From Dillenia suffruticosa (taxonomy: Eukaryota > Streptophyta > Magnoliopsida > Dilleniales > Dilleniaceae): a DNA stretch of 64,000 nt. The stretch is from positions 18,644,001 to 18,708,000 of the forward strand of contig JAVTVX010000031.1 in NCBI GenBank assembly GCA_033439265.1, given 5' to 3'. Positions 36,294-49,765 of this stretch are shown one piece after another. A program made the position numbers and the translations under genes. The stretch's first letter is position 1, and each line of letters begins with the position of its first letter. Below the pieces are notes generated by a model. The model was not told where the DNA came from. It made no database searches and was given only the letters and a program-made list of their open reading frames with translations.

Positions 36294-38755
36294 TTAGGAG
36301 GACAAGGATAGGGAAAGCGTGGTATTGAGTTCTTGTCTGCTATGACAATCACGGATCTGGTCAAGGTCATCAAATTGATTTTTTTGGCTGAGCCTCAGTT
36401 GTAGATCAGGCAACCCTTCCTTGTCCCCTAACTTTCTGTCCTCACTCAACTGCAGAAATGGAGAGTAAAAAAGAAACCTCATCGGTGCATTTTATTGAGA
36501 CATCAGTCATGTCCATAAACAGTAAAAATGGATATGCAAATGCACTAAAATAAAAGGTTCAAAAACTGTCATAAAACATGCTGTTGTAATACTAATAAAT
36601 GCCACTACATTTTGGCTTATCAGAGCAAAATGAATTACCTCAAGCTTAAATGGCAGCTCAAACTTGTATTCTTGATATCCGGGGATGAGTGTGGAGTCCA
36701 ACAACTTCAACTGAGGTTGTCTTGTATTATTTCTTCTGTCCACTGGCCTTGGTGAAGTATGAGTTTGATGTATTAGAGACTCCGATGTTCTGGTTGGTGT
36801 AAAACTATCCATTAGAATCCCTCTTCTCTTCCATCTGTCTCCAATTATCTCATGTGGTGGCCATTTCCTATCTTCAAGGAATTGCCCTGTCCTACTTGGC
36901 TCATTCTGTGCATTTGTTGACACCTTGTACCAAATTTGCATGGTATTGTACCATCCAACATCTTGTCCAAGACCTTCTTTTGCTGATAAATTTGGCTTCC
37001 TCATAGCGTGCAGATTTAAGGTGCTGCACAAGTGTCTATTGTGAGAGAGATTATGAAGAAAAAGTGTCCAAGTTTTTGGCTGATAGTAGAGTTTCATAAT
37101 TTTGACCACTCACCTGGAAGATACGGATTTCATATGAAAAGGTTGTTGTGAGTAGTAAGACTGCAAACAATTTTGAATGCTACATCTGTGCTCATGAGAA
37201 TTCTTGGACAAAACAAACCTTCCATTCTCGATTTGGAAGATTTGACTATTATTGGCTCTTCGGCAGAAGTATCTCTGAACATGATTTGTTTCATGTAATG
37301 GTCTTTGAGTTTGCAATAGCACTGCAACATATTAGACAAGATAAAATTTTCAAATTTGCGAGTGGTTGGTTCATCCTAAAACCGTACTAGAAAACTGGCA
37401 GAAGGCCTGAACATCCCACCTTGTAAAAAGACATAAATCACTAAAAAGGACTTAAAATGGTAGCCAAAAGGCCAAAGATTATGCCCTCTACCACTGAATC
37501 ACGACCAGTTTCCCATATCATGAAGGCTGATAACAAGTGAAAAAGTCATAGCCACCAATTTTAGGAACTTGTACAAAAAGAAACTTTATATGCACTAGTT
37601 TCTAGAAATGGTGCTAAGAAAGTTCAATGTGCAACTGCTCACTCCCTCTGCTTCAAATGTTTAGTTTATGTTTAGAATAAAACCATTCAAGGAAATATTA
37701 TTGCGTACATTTCTAATGAAAGAAATTCCTGCATAATCTTTTTGAGAAAAACAAAAGAAAGAACTTTGCATATCTTCATTAATATTTGGATTCTGGCCTT
37801 TCAAAGTGGACCATTAGTAGTTTAGTCCGAGGAGAAACTGCATCATTGACTGCTGGTTTCAAACAGAGGCAATATCTTCTTGATCTTGCATTTTATCAGA
37901 GATTATATGAGAAAAATCTACCATGTTGAGACTTTCTTCATTGAAACACAACTTGCTACCCCACCAGACGTAGCAACTAATTTCGTGAATTTTCATAATC
38001 ATATGAACTTACATACCTTGTCCGGATGCATCAAGCTTCTTGCTTCGGTACATCTGAGTTGAGAAATATAATCCAAGGAATCAATCAGAGGAAAAGGGAA
38101 AAATACATGTATGACAGAACAACAATAAGAAGTAATTATGAAGAATTGTTATTTAGGGACATTTGGGGACATTTTAAATACCTGCAAATGACTTTTAACA
38201 TGGGCTATGCCAAGTCCCCTCACATTCATCAGCTGCAGTAGTAACTTGGGAGTTGCTCCTGAAAGAATTTACCAAACTAGTGCGTAAGTACAGCTTCTAG
38301 TCTTGAATTTGGCTGATATCAAGATGAGACATTTTAAGTGAGCATGATCAAAGATAAAGCACTATATCTTCAATAGTCCCGTAGGAAGATTACATGACAT
38401 AAATCTACATACTCTCTTGTCCTCCAAGCTTTTCAACAGCATGCACGAAAGCAAGATGGAGCTCAGGGGTCCACCGCAGCCTAGGATTTTTCGATCTTAC
38501 ATATTGTCTAACTTTACTCATTTGTCCACTTTTTCTCTTGGGGTTACTTTTGCTTTCTGAATTCACTTCTCTTGATGTTTCCTCCACAGCAACATAAGCA
38601 ATGTTGGAGGTATCAAAACCCTCTGAACTACTGGCTTCTTCATTCAAGTCAAATATTGAAAGTTCTTGAGATGGCAGTGCAGATGTATTTTCAGCCTGTT
38701 CTTCACCTTCATTTCCTTCATCTTTCACCGAAGAAGTCTCCAGCCTTTCAGTCAT
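36294..38755 (-). CDS. GARP/G2-like MYB transcription factor with EAR-like motifs
   Basis: Six exons on the minus strand (38755-38413, 38258-38182, 38053-38017, 37321-37114, 37023-36639, 36449-36294) join in frame to 401 residues. The DNA-binding GARP domain (about 88-152) reads NPRLRWTPELHLAFVHAVEK, then LGGQERATPKLLLQLMNVRG, then LGIAHVKSHLQMYRSKKLDA. It has the SHLQMYR form of the third helix and is split by two introns as usual for this family. Putative repressor motifs are FDLNEE (about 35-40), LPDLQLRLSQ near the C-terminus and the terminal LSLSLSS, which fit DLN and LxLxL EAR patterns. There is no receiver or coiled-coil domain, so it is neither a type B response regulator nor a typical PHR factor. 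The exact subfamily is uncertain. It is nuclear by class. Confidence 0.9.
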
Positions 38756-41022
38756 AGCCGCTTCGTGCTACTGAGTATTTGTTTCTCTCCAATGGTTGCC
38801 ACTCTTTGGAAAGAAATGCGCTATAAGAGAATAAAGATTATGGGGAACATGATCATGATATAAGGCAATTAAATGAGTGAGGATATAAATTATAGATGAA
38901 ATCAAGTTAGCAATTTATGATCACTGACAGATCAACCTTCATGGAGATGGGGGTAGGAAAGGAGCTTGTTTATTGAATTTTAGACCTTGCAGTTGATTTC
39001 CAACCAAACAAGTATTCAATATCTTTCTTGTATACCAAATGAATGACACTTTTTTTTTTTTTGGTGAAACATAAAATGCTCAAATTTATAGTTTCTCCCT
39101 ACGATCCACGCAGCGACGCAGACGAAGCCGCATCTATACTGCATAGGCCCTTGCAAGAGCTTGAACATGCGTAGATCAACCAAAAGGTTCACTTGCTTCG
39201 CCATACATCTTATTTTGAAATTATTTGTATTATTTCCTCAAATTCTAATATGTGATTCTTTATTTTGGAAGTGAACCTCCCATATATGTTTCACCTACCT
39301 ATATAGATGACATTATCTTCCCTAACATTAATGTCCCCATCAATTCTGTATATTTGAGCTGCTGTACAAATATTTCTAAAATGTTGCTGGTCAGCTTACA
39401 GTTGCTCAATTAGTGTTCAAGTATTAGTGAAACTTAATGTTAGTATTCTCCCAATTGTATGTCTACATTAATGTTTTAAATGAATAGACTGTTCCAACCT
39501 CTTCATTTATTCATTGGATTTAAGAACCTACCTAGTTGCTTACATAGAAAAGGATACAGTTGAATGGTACCCTTTCATTAAATCACAAACTCAAAGGCTT
39601 ATTATGAGTTAAAACTCGATAGGCAATTATGTGCAGGATTTGAATACAGAGTAATAATAGATGGACCAAATGAATCGCGGACCAAATTTTAAATCATCTG
39701 TCAAAATATAATAAATTGGTGAGTATATACTGATAAAGACCGTCGCATAAAATTGGTTCGTGTGTCCCGTCTAACATCATTGCTCCAAAAGTAAAACACT
39801 CACATGGCGAATGCAGACACTTACAAAAATTAATTACACATAACAAACTCAAACTATAAAGAGTTTAGAGTTGATGGGCAAAACTAACTTCTCGACACTA
39901 TGGACCATGAACAATTTTTAGACTAGTTGAATAACTCAAAGTATCTATCAATCACTCTTGAGGCAAAATTTCCCATTGGTAGTAAAAATTTAATTTATTT
40001 CCAGCATGATTGGAATGAGCAACCATGGTGGTCCAAAAGAAACAAGAATTAGAAAACTAACAAGTACATGTAGTTCAAGGAAACTGCTAGGCTTTATCAC
40101 TTCTTTTACTATCCGAAGATTGTGTATAGTTGGAAACGGTATTGGAAAAAACTAGAAAACCAATCATTTCAAGTATGGAAATCTTGTCGCTCTATATTCG
40201 ATATTAGGCCATCTTACCAAGTGCAGTTCTTTCAATGACATAGTAGGACAAAGCCATCGCCATGACTATAATCGCATGCATAATTTAAGGTAAAGAACAA
40301 TTAAATAAGTAAATTTAAAAGATGTTAATTAAAGTTGAAAAGCAGGTAAAGAATCTTACCAAGAATACAAAACTATAGGATAAGGAGGTCTGGTCACCCT
40401 CCTTCTCTCAAGTTTTGGATCTAATAATCAGCAACTGCGTAATCTAAACAGAAGTTATATATCCATCAGTAATAAATATCAAACAAAAAGGTCTCTCCGT
40501 GAGCAATTTAAAGCTTGATCAACCAAGTACTGTGGCAAGAAGAGAGAGGGAGAGAGAGAGAGAGAGAGGATATACAAACCAGAATTGTTTTTCTCTGTGT
40601 TGGAAGAGTCTAATGCCAATAGTCATTGCATTTCAGGTAATTCTAGACTTTTATGTCTGTAAATTAAATACAATCCGACACTCCACTTGTGCTCTTTCTA
40701 ATGCAATAAGACTAACATGAATGAGTACAGGTGCAGCCGGTCCCTTGGACTGTTGGAAATCATGTGAGCATTAGACTCATTTTTTCAATTCAACCCCCTT
40801 GACAGCTTGCCATGTAGAAATTCTCTCTCTCTCTCTGTGTTATCTTAATTGTTTGAGCACTGCTAGAAACTCCACTAATTGTTATATTGACTAACTGATT
40901 CCTTCTCATATACTACACCTTAATCTCTACATGTTTGTAAGACTAGTAGGGACCATTTCCTCCATTCGTATAACTCATTATGTATTTTTCCTTACCTAAA
41001 CCAAGACTTTTTTGGCACATCG

Positions 41023-41367
41023 CTACACTGTTCCTTCTGTCCCCTTTCTCTTCTTGTTATTCCCTCCACATTCTTGTATAAATAAACCTAGATGTTCCGC
41101 TGACTTTGTATTACTGGTCTCATTTTTCGAAATTTGGTCGTTAGAATCATAGCCCACCAATTCGAATGAGCCGCTCGCTTTGGACAGATAAAATGCACTA
41201 GTCAAGTTTTGCAGGATCCCTGAATTCAAACAGGCGGCATCAGTTTTCAGTTTATAATAATCTTCCGTGACAGTGAACGAGTCATTTCCTAATGTTTTTT
41301 TAACATTGCAAAAACATAATCTATGTCCTTGTGAGTAAGCAAGGACTGAGACCCGCTTCTTGACCAT
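41023..41367 (-). CDS. uncertain small ORF, not recognised
   Basis: 114 codons with non-repetitive, protein-like composition: MVKKRVSVLAYSQGHRLC at the start and a basic KKRKGTEGTV end. I recognise no domain. It could be a small gene, an exon of an unannotated transcript or a remnant of a decayed gene. No clear splice extension or TATA box was found. Shown only because it is the longest non-repeat frame in this stretch. Confidence 0.25.
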   Translation of the reverse strand: MVKKRVSVLAYSQGHRLCFCNVKKTLGNDSFTVTEDYYKLKTDAACLNSGILQNLTSAFYLSKASGSFELVGYDSNDQISKNETSNTKSAEHLGLFIQECGGNNKKRKGTEGTV

Positions 41368-41961
41368 TTTTCAATCATGAAGCAGCCAAAAATTTTCTCC
41401 AAAGATTAGAAAGTAAAAAGTTTAATGTAAGACAAGCATAAAAACATTCCTTCATCTCAAAAAGGTAGCCCTTCATGTGACTTTCATATGGTTCCTTGTC
41501 TTAGTTCTTCATTTCATCTATCAATATCTTCTTATATAACTTCATGATGTAAAATTTATGCGTAGATATCCAAATATGGTGCTTGTGCATGTAGAAACCA
41601 GACAAGCCTATTCATGACTGGAGTATCTATTCGTATTTATGGCAGAGAAATCTTAGTATGTTTAGTTCTCCAGAATATATGAAATACAGTATCTATAGAC
41701 CAGTTGATTGCAGAAGCAAAGAAAAAGAGACTAGGTCTTCGGTTTAGATAATCAAACTTTTCTCAGAAAAGTTCGTGTAATCCTAAAATAGATCTGAGTT
41801 GAGGAGATTTTGGACTACTTTCTCTTAACATGAGAAGAAGGTATTCTCTTTATGGTCTTTGGGAACGGGCGAATCACTTCAAGAGATTAGGTATATCTAA
41901 AAGACAACGAACCTGGCTCAATGTCTCAATGTGTGACTTGCATGTGTAATTTATCTTCTGT

Positions 41962-42005
<44 letters not shown>

Positions 42006-43325
42006 TACATTTTACAAAGACTTTGATTCCCATAGAGCAAAGTGGACAAGTCTTGAAAGGATTAAAATAAGGAGTTTGATGTAGAGATTTACCTATAGGA
42101 CAAAGAAAATAAGTTATTAACTTTTAATCCTTGTAAAGGGAAAAAAATGCTTCAACATTTGTCATCATCTGTGCATGGAGAGTTGACAATGCATTATTTT
42201 CTATTAAAACAAGAATCTTTCAAAGAATTACTTCTTTTTCCTATTATTCCTTCTGCTTTTGTATTTGTTGTTGTTCTTGTTTTAAGCATTTTCAGGGTTC
42301 ATATTTTTCCACAAATGAAGGCATACTAGGATTCCTACAAAGCATTTCAATCCTTGTAATATAACTTCGAATGGGAAATATCTCTTTTGAAATGGTAAAA
42401 TATGAACTTGAATCGGAAACAAGCATGGAGCGATACGAGGATGATTTCTTCATCATATATCCAAATATGTTCATGTAGCTTCATGGATCTTTAGCTAGTT
42501 CATTATAAAACATAAAACATTTAAACAGTTGGGTTCATTCAAAATTTGGACTATTTTCATTAGGGTTATTGTTTCACTTGCAAGGATGGAAAATTTTTTT
42601 CCAAGAGATGTCATAGTTTTATTAGTTTTCAAACTATTGTTTGCAATCTATATTGTACTGACACTTTTAAATTAATTATGTTGTATGAAACAAATTCTTA
42701 AAACACCATATAATACTGCACTTTTCATAACTTATAATAATGTAAAACTTTTGTAACTTTTCCTTGTAATGCCGTGATGTGTTCTATATCATTATCCATG
42801 CTTCAATAGATACAGTCTGGGAACTTCACTGAAATCACAACATAGTCCACATGATTTTTTTATTCTAGTCTGCAGGAGGTTGGTTTGGCACTGGAAACAA
42901 AACAAAGAAAACTGTATAGGAAGAAGAAATTTCCTGAGCACACACAAGGCCTTGGAGTTATGAAATGGTTCATGAATTTGAATAAGAACATGCAGACACA
43001 GAAAGCTATAAAACAAAATCGAAAAGGGAATTTCTGAATGATTAAGCGAGACAGTCGCCGCAAAACAAGGCAAGACAGGTGGTCTTAGTGGGGGTCTAGC
43101 GAAGGGTCAAAGCACCCTTGTTTTACGGGCTCTTCTGTGGAGCTATCCCCACCTCACATAAGTTACAAAAGAGGATGTCTATGTTTTGTATTTTACTACT
43201 ATTTAATTTTAGTTGTGCAGCTTCGTACATGGTAACTATCTGCTAATGGCTACAAGTTTTCGCCCAAGCATGCATATGGTCATCTCTGTTGTTTACGGTC
43301 AAATATCACCAGCTATCCATTTCAC

Positions 43326-43372
<47 letters not shown>
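43326..43372. repeat. long CT microsatellite
   Basis: More than 20 uninterrupted CT dinucleotides in intergenic DNA. Similar shorter GA/CT runs occur in many places in the window, often near genes. Confidence 0.9.
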
Positions 43373-43374
<2 letters not shown>

Positions 43375-44769
43375 TCCTAATTGAGTAGTAAACTGGTCAA
43401 ACTTGACTTGTTTAATATAAGGATAGCTCGAGCAGGTTTTCCTTGAGTCTCTCTTAAACCCATTTCGAATAGTTTGTTCAGTTTATACATACAAATCAAA
43501 TACAAGTAGCACGCCAAGACCCGAGTGCTAATTTCCATATAATTGTTGACCTATCTCCCCCTTAGGGGCTCAGCTCGTCCTTTAACAGCAGGGAACATAT
43601 TTTAAAGCAAAGACATCTAATTCACTACTTGTAAAACCAGTAGTTTTTGCATCATTCATCAATCAACTAAGGTAAAAGATGGCTTTCTTAATTTCATCCT
43701 CGGCATCATGTGCTAGCTCAGATGCAAAGTTTAAAGGTTCACTTGGAATGGGAGGTACCAGAAGTGTGTGGGCTAGCTAGCCACTATTTGATTTGATTAA
43801 AATCCGACAGCAGCTCCTCTTCCCAAAAAAACTCCTCAGCTTCTTTCAGCTTCAGGAGTGTGGAGAAAGCCTACATCTTTCTAGCCAAGTTAACTGTGAA
43901 CCTTCTCATGAAGATTTAGCCTCTTAGGCTCCTCACCTCCTTGTTTCCTGGCAGCTAGTTTAATAAATGAGCTTAAAATTGAGTTCAATCTCGAATGTGC
44001 GTTTTTTGAGTGATGTTATTCCTGTTTTCCAACCCTAATTTCTATGTAGTGTGTGTGTGCATCGTGAGTCCATGCACCCGTGTGATTTACTCCAAGCAAT
44101 GTTGGGTTCTAAACAATTGCGCAGCCTTTGACACCACCCATCACTCGAGAACACAATGCCATTGACACCACCCATCGCGCGAGAACACGGTTATGAAACA
44201 AAAGATAAACACAGCAAGTCACCGAACACTATATTTCCTTAATCAAGATTTAGAGTTCGAGTCTTTGAAATGAAAAATAGGTACCAACAGAGTTAACCAT
44301 GTAGCTGATGAAAATGTTCTTCCAACATGCACCTGTTAAAATCGAGGCATTGCAACTCCTAGCATCACAGTAAGCCACCACAATCAGCTTGTTTCAGCTA
44401 TGTGGAGCCTTCAGTCCAGACACAACAATAACCACGATATGTAAGTGGAATCGAGGAAAATCAAGAACATGAAAGGATCACGTCAAGGCAAGCACATGAT
44501 AAATAATTTAATATTAGTACAATGATTATTGCTGCTATTATTATTAAATAGCATCCTTAAAAAGGATACAAGTACAGTTTTTGGAAGAATGGTCACCCCA
44601 CCAACAAAGTGGAATTGTTAATCAACTCTGCCAACATATTTATGTACAGTCATTGCCTTGCTTGCAAATGGCAGTGATTATTCATGGCACATAAATGGCT
44701 AATATGCCGGCAATCATTTCTACAACTCCTCATCTGCAAACCATTGACTAATTGTATGGTACATCCAGC

Positions 44770-47700
44770 TCAAGGGACTCGATCTCTAATTATTGGGCCC
44801 TTATAGAGTCCCCTCCTAACCACAAGGTTTTCGGGAGGTGGAATTTCCTCTAACCAAACCACATCAGAAGCCGACACATCACTCAGGTTATCAATACCTT
44901 CAAACCAGAAAATAAACAAGAGAAAGATATTAAGCCAGATAAAAGGATTGCATAAAAATTAATGGGGTAAAATAAATAGAAAACATCGGAAAAGACTACC
45001 TGGTAGATCTTTTCTAGGAGACCTTCGGAAATAAGAGCAATGCCGCCCATCAGCAGAGGAATATGGAGGTGATAGAATATCAAAAAGCGCACAGGGTGTC
45101 AAGGCTTTAAAACAATGAATGTTGCCCCCAGTTGTTGGATAGAGAACTGTCGTACTGCAGGGTGCACTCATTTCACAATCTTTAACTAGTTTTGCAGGCC
45201 TTGCTGCGATGCCCGAAGAAATAGACCATATCAAACCAAACAGTCTGAATGGAATGAGTGATATAACCACCCTATGTAGCCGAATGATACTTCTAATCTA
45301 ATAATGTATCCATAGGAGAATGCACACTTTAATAATGAATCAATTTCCATGCAATCCCCAAAATTTCAAATTTGGAGCTCAATGTTGCCATACAGGGGGA
45401 AGACAAGATGCCCTGAAGCTGAATAGGCTCTTGGAATGGAAAACATAATGGACTGTTTTAGATTTGATATTAGTAACTACTTGTGACAAATTACTGTAAC
45501 AATATTTATGGCACTTAACTATAAAGCTTAGAACTGCAACATAGGTCCAATGCAGCAATAAAGACCTCAAAAACCAATTACAATCAACAATAAAACTAGA
45601 ATGTCAAATTTTAAATGGTGGTGCTCTTCCTACTTTAAAGAATTTTTTAGGCATCCCATTTAACAAACAGTTAATACTGTGAGAATTAAAATATGCACAT
45701 TAAGTTAATTATCAAAGAGGGGCATGAAAAGGATTTTATTATATTGTAAACATGATTAGAAGAGTTGCTTCAACCTTTTGTTGAGGAAAAAATAGACTGA
45801 TTGATTAGGCCTTGAACTTCTTAGCTAAAAGATCTAAGGCTAGTTAGAGGCAGAGGAAAAGGACATTATAGTGATTATAATGTGGCAAGGTCACTAAACA
45901 TGAGTACATTCGCTTATGTGAATCTTGCAAACAGTCTTAATACATTGCATACCGCAGAGGTGTTTACCCATGAAAACCTAGCCCCATTATGACACCAATC
46001 ACTGTGCAGAAATGTAGTGGCAGTAAGTGGGGTAAACAGATATGTTCATGGCTATCCTAGATATAGAATGCACACCAATTTATACAACCCCATTCTAATT
46101 TCACTTGAAGCCAGCAGCACTTAAGGAAATTGATAAATAAATTGAATTCTTCAAAACTAGCATAAAAAGCAACAGCTGTGGAGAAGATTCTAAACGATAA
46201 ACAGTTCCATGAATATATTCTGACTCTGTTTTTCACATTACTTTATGCAGATTTGGGTTATGACCATGACCAAAGGTCCAACCATTTTGCTATCTAGGTC
46301 AAGGCTCCCAACAATTTCTCAAGCAGGCTCAAATCCTCGGACAACATCTGGCGGTTTAAAACTGAATTCTAAAGTACAGTTCACCAAAATTTACAAAATG
46401 CATTTCACAGTTTCTTAAATATTAAAAAAAAAAAGAAAAAAGAAAAAAAAAAAAAGAGATACGCACTAAAACCTCAATTTCTAGTACACTTGAAAACTCA
46501 TTTTGATTGCACCGTTTTTAAAGGTTCAGAGCCTTATTGCATTCCACAGTTTCAGAATCCCTTCACATAGTTTTTGAACAAATCGTGTTTGCAACTACAA
46601 TTTTGGCTTCTGATGGGGTATGTTAAAGGGCCTCTAGACTTGAGACCAAGGAGGCTATAGCATGGCTTGTAACCGAGAGAGAGAGAGAGAGAGAGAAGCA
46701 CACCTGGGGATAGATTGGCTAAGTCAGGTAACTCAAGCCAATCATATGATTTGACACACAATGACCCATACAAAAGTTTGCTCAACACAGTCATTCCAGG
46801 GTGATTGTGAAGGGGTATGATGGAGGAAGGCTGCATACAAAAAATTCCTATCTGCAAAAATCCAAGAATTCCAGATATATATCACTAGATGAAGCATCTG
46901 GCATAAACCTAAAAGGGAACAAATGAATGAAAGAATAAAGGTCCGCTAATAAGTTATGAGGTCAAAAATCAACAAATGCTTACCGAAAAGCTATCACATT
47001 CATGTAAGTGAATGTATTTGATAGAAGGAGGGTATTGATGACTGCCATTACGCCTTCCATTATTCCCACGTGCAGAACTTTTCCATCCACGCGCCGACTG
47101 TGCCTCCTGTTCGAGACCCACATTCGAAGGCTTCATTTCATCTGAAATAGAACTATAACTGGTTAACAACGCATTTGCTACATTACAGGTATCAGGATAC
47201 CTTGAAACAACTTATATTGGCATGTGCCACCATCAATATGCATAACTCTTATCTGATTTGACAGTCTGATATGATAACCTTGTAAGTTGGGGCTAGACAC
47301 CCAAAAGGGATAATAGCAGGATCAAGAAGCAAGAGCATGTTGGCTGTATATGCACTGATACAATAGATGGCTTGGCTTGAAGGTCTTAAACTAATGAGTA
47401 AAATATACACACCTAATTAGAGATAGACATTATGACTTAACAACATATAGATTTAATGCACCTAATTTCCATGCTACTCATGGCCCTTAGATTTCCAAGC
47501 TTGTAAGTCCTGCAAAGGGTTGTTAATGAATCCAAAAGGCCAGGTCTCAGTCCACCCATTGAGCTCTCACTGTGTTCAATGTATTTTACAAGCCATTTGG
47601 CCCTTTAGTCATGAGTCATGATCATGTCTTTCAAGATGGTTCAATACTAATTCTAAAGGCATAGATGCAAGCTGTAGTTAGATTCTAGATAGATGTAACA

Positions 47701-49008
47701 CATAAGGATGCAAGGATGTGCAGGCACTGCCAAATACCAAGAGAGCAAAGTGGCCTATGCTTGACTGGCACAGCCCTCAGGCAAGTTTGGTAGAGATAAT
47801 TTGGATACCTTGGTCAAAACTGAGTTCATTGGTGTAGTAATGTACATTAATTGCAACATCATGTGCAAGTATAACACAACAGAGAACATTTTGAGGACAA
47901 CTTCAATGAATAGAAATATTCCATTTGCCAGCGCTAAAATTGTTTCAAAAAATTGAAGATGAATAAATTAAATTGTTGTACTTGTTGAACCCTATGCTTC
48001 AACAGTTCCAATTGAGAAACAAACAACCTTTTCCTAAGTCAGAATAGCTCTTGGATGTAGTTGGATAGGATGTGAGGAACCTTTTATGCACCTGAACAGA
48101 TGCAACCATGCACACTAAGGCCTTGGCCACATAGAAAGGGTAGTCCAGTGCATTACATGATAGACAGGTGAAATTACACTAGTGCACCATTAATGATGTA
48201 CGTTACTCAGAATAACACATTGATTTTTTATGCACCTGAACAGATGCAACTATGCATGCTAAGACCTTGGCCACATAAAAAAGGTAGTCTAGTGCACTAC
48301 ATGATAGAGAGATGAAATCACACAAGTGCACCATTATTGATGCATGTTACTCAGAATAACACGTTGGCCTTTTAAGAGAGTCTTGAGTCATAATTGATGT
48401 TCTATGATGTCAGGATGCTACTGTTGCATGCCGAGCATGATGGCGCCTAGACTTGTAGGTGCAGCCTATATGAAGTAGCACAAAAATTGTGAAGTTTTTG
48501 GCAAAAATTGTGAAGTTTTTGGCAAATATTTGAGGATTTAAGCCTTTAGGAGCTATTCAAGTTGTGCACAATACCCATTGGCTCTAGTGTAGGCCATGGC
48601 AAAGTTCTGGTGCTATAGATGGGTAAGCATTAATGGGAAAGCAAACATAATGATTAAATGATTGCTGCTATGGAGTGGCAGTGAAGCAGCAAGGAGGCAG
48701 GGGAAAGGAACCACCTGACCTTGTGGAAAGCAGTAACCCTGATTTCACATAGCGACACCCTGAACTACCTTTGCATTCCCTGTATCTTTCCATTTCTGTA
48801 CAACTATACAGTTCAACTAAGACGCACAAGAGTCCAAAATTAACTACAAGGAATGCTTGATAAAACCTGCGGACTCGAACAGGCAAGGAGTGTCACTAGG
48901 AGGCTTACCTAGAATAGCACGAACTTTATCGAGAGTTTCTTCTGATATTGGACCACCAGGGGAGAAGGATACTTTGCAAGCATCATACAGTTTTTGTACA
49001 ACTGGCAT
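44770..49008 (-). CDS. plant cysteine oxidase (PCO4/5-like)
   Basis: Five coding exons on the minus strand (49008-48909, 47141-46984, 46851-46704, 45203-45000, 44897-44770) give 245 residues. PCOs are cytosolic/nuclear iron-dependent thiol dioxygenases that oxidise the N-terminal Cys of ERF-VII factors and related proteins with O2, so that they enter the N-degron pathway under normoxia. The cupin metal ligands are visible: His101 and His103 in [11 protein letters not shown] and His165 in GGNIHCFKA. Other family phrases are [67 protein letters not shown] and a C-terminal [17 protein letters not shown]. The short N-terminus and these phrases fit the constitutive PCO4/5 branch better than hypoxia-induced PCO1/2. 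The ATG at 49008 was chosen by family fit; an in-frame ATG at 49134 would add about 42 unfamiliar residues. Confidence 0.92.
48082..48371. repeat. 144-bp tandem duplication in PCO intron 1
   Basis: TGCACCTGAACAGATGCAAC begins at 48087 and again at 48231. The whole unit, including GACCTTGGCCACATA-like and TTACTCAGAATAACAC phrases, is repeated with roughly 10% changes. It lies in the intron between coding exons 1 and 2. Confidence 0.85.
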
Positions 49009-49599
49009 TTTATGAATAGTGTAGCAACAAACCAGCTCTATAGATGTCCTCTGCCAGAAACTTGATCGCTTGAAGTCTGGATCAAGTTTCACATATAACA
49101 AAACTTCAAACTGCTCTATAGTATGGAGAAGCATCTGAAGACATTCGTTTCTCTGAGTGACAACCCAAATCTCAGAGGTAGAAGTATCTGGACTTTATCT
49201 TCTGTACCAAGTGTATAGTTATAAATTTGCATCACTGCCGTGTGGATCTTTCCAAGCAGGCTCACCTGGACCAATGAATAAATGCAAGGCTTAATACTGA
49301 ATCTGGAAACGACATATGCTGCACACTAGTAGGTTTTTCTTGGCAATGGTTGAAGCACATTAATCAAAATTTAACAGAAACATTGAGGTCTCAATGGTAA
49401 GTATGCAAGGTGAAAAGATCAATTACCACGATATTTAAGCTTCAGCACAAGGTGATTTCAAAGGCTCATTTAAAGGACAACTAGGATGATCAAACTTGCT
49501 CCAGATACCAACATATGCAAAACTACACCAGCAACAACAAGCTGAGCTTTAATCCCAATATTTGAGATCGGTATTTGAGAAACAAATTTAAAAAAGATA

Positions 49600-49765
49600 G
49601 AGAAAAGAAAAATGAATTAAAAAATAAATAAATAAATAAAAAAGAATAAAGAATAAAGAAATATATATATATATATAAATAAAATAAATAAACTAAAACA
49701 AAACTAAAAAGAAAAAGAAAAAGAAAAATAAGTGAATAAATCAATAGATAAATATTTAAAATATA
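49600..49765. repeat. A/T-rich simple sequence at LINE 3' end
   Basis: AAAT and AGAATAA-type short repeats, an AT run and GAAAAA units directly border the 3' end of the minus-strand LINE. RTE-type LINEs end in short tandem repeats rather than a plain A tail, so this may be the expanded element tail. Confidence 0.5.

Larger units (their letters stand above)
38756..44769. other. intergenic between GARP and PCO genes
   Basis: No convincing gene was found. It holds GA microsatellites (about 40540-40570 and 41966-41995), a long CT run (about 43326-43372), a SINE-like fragment near 44215-44300 and one uncertain minus-strand frame at 41023-41367. The region just above 38755 is the presumed promoter and leader of the GARP gene. 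Confidence 0.45.

Noticed and set aside
49523..49744. Phe/Tyr-rich frame at the LINE 3' end
   Set aside because: A translation of the AAAT/GAAAAA simple repeats on the minus strand.
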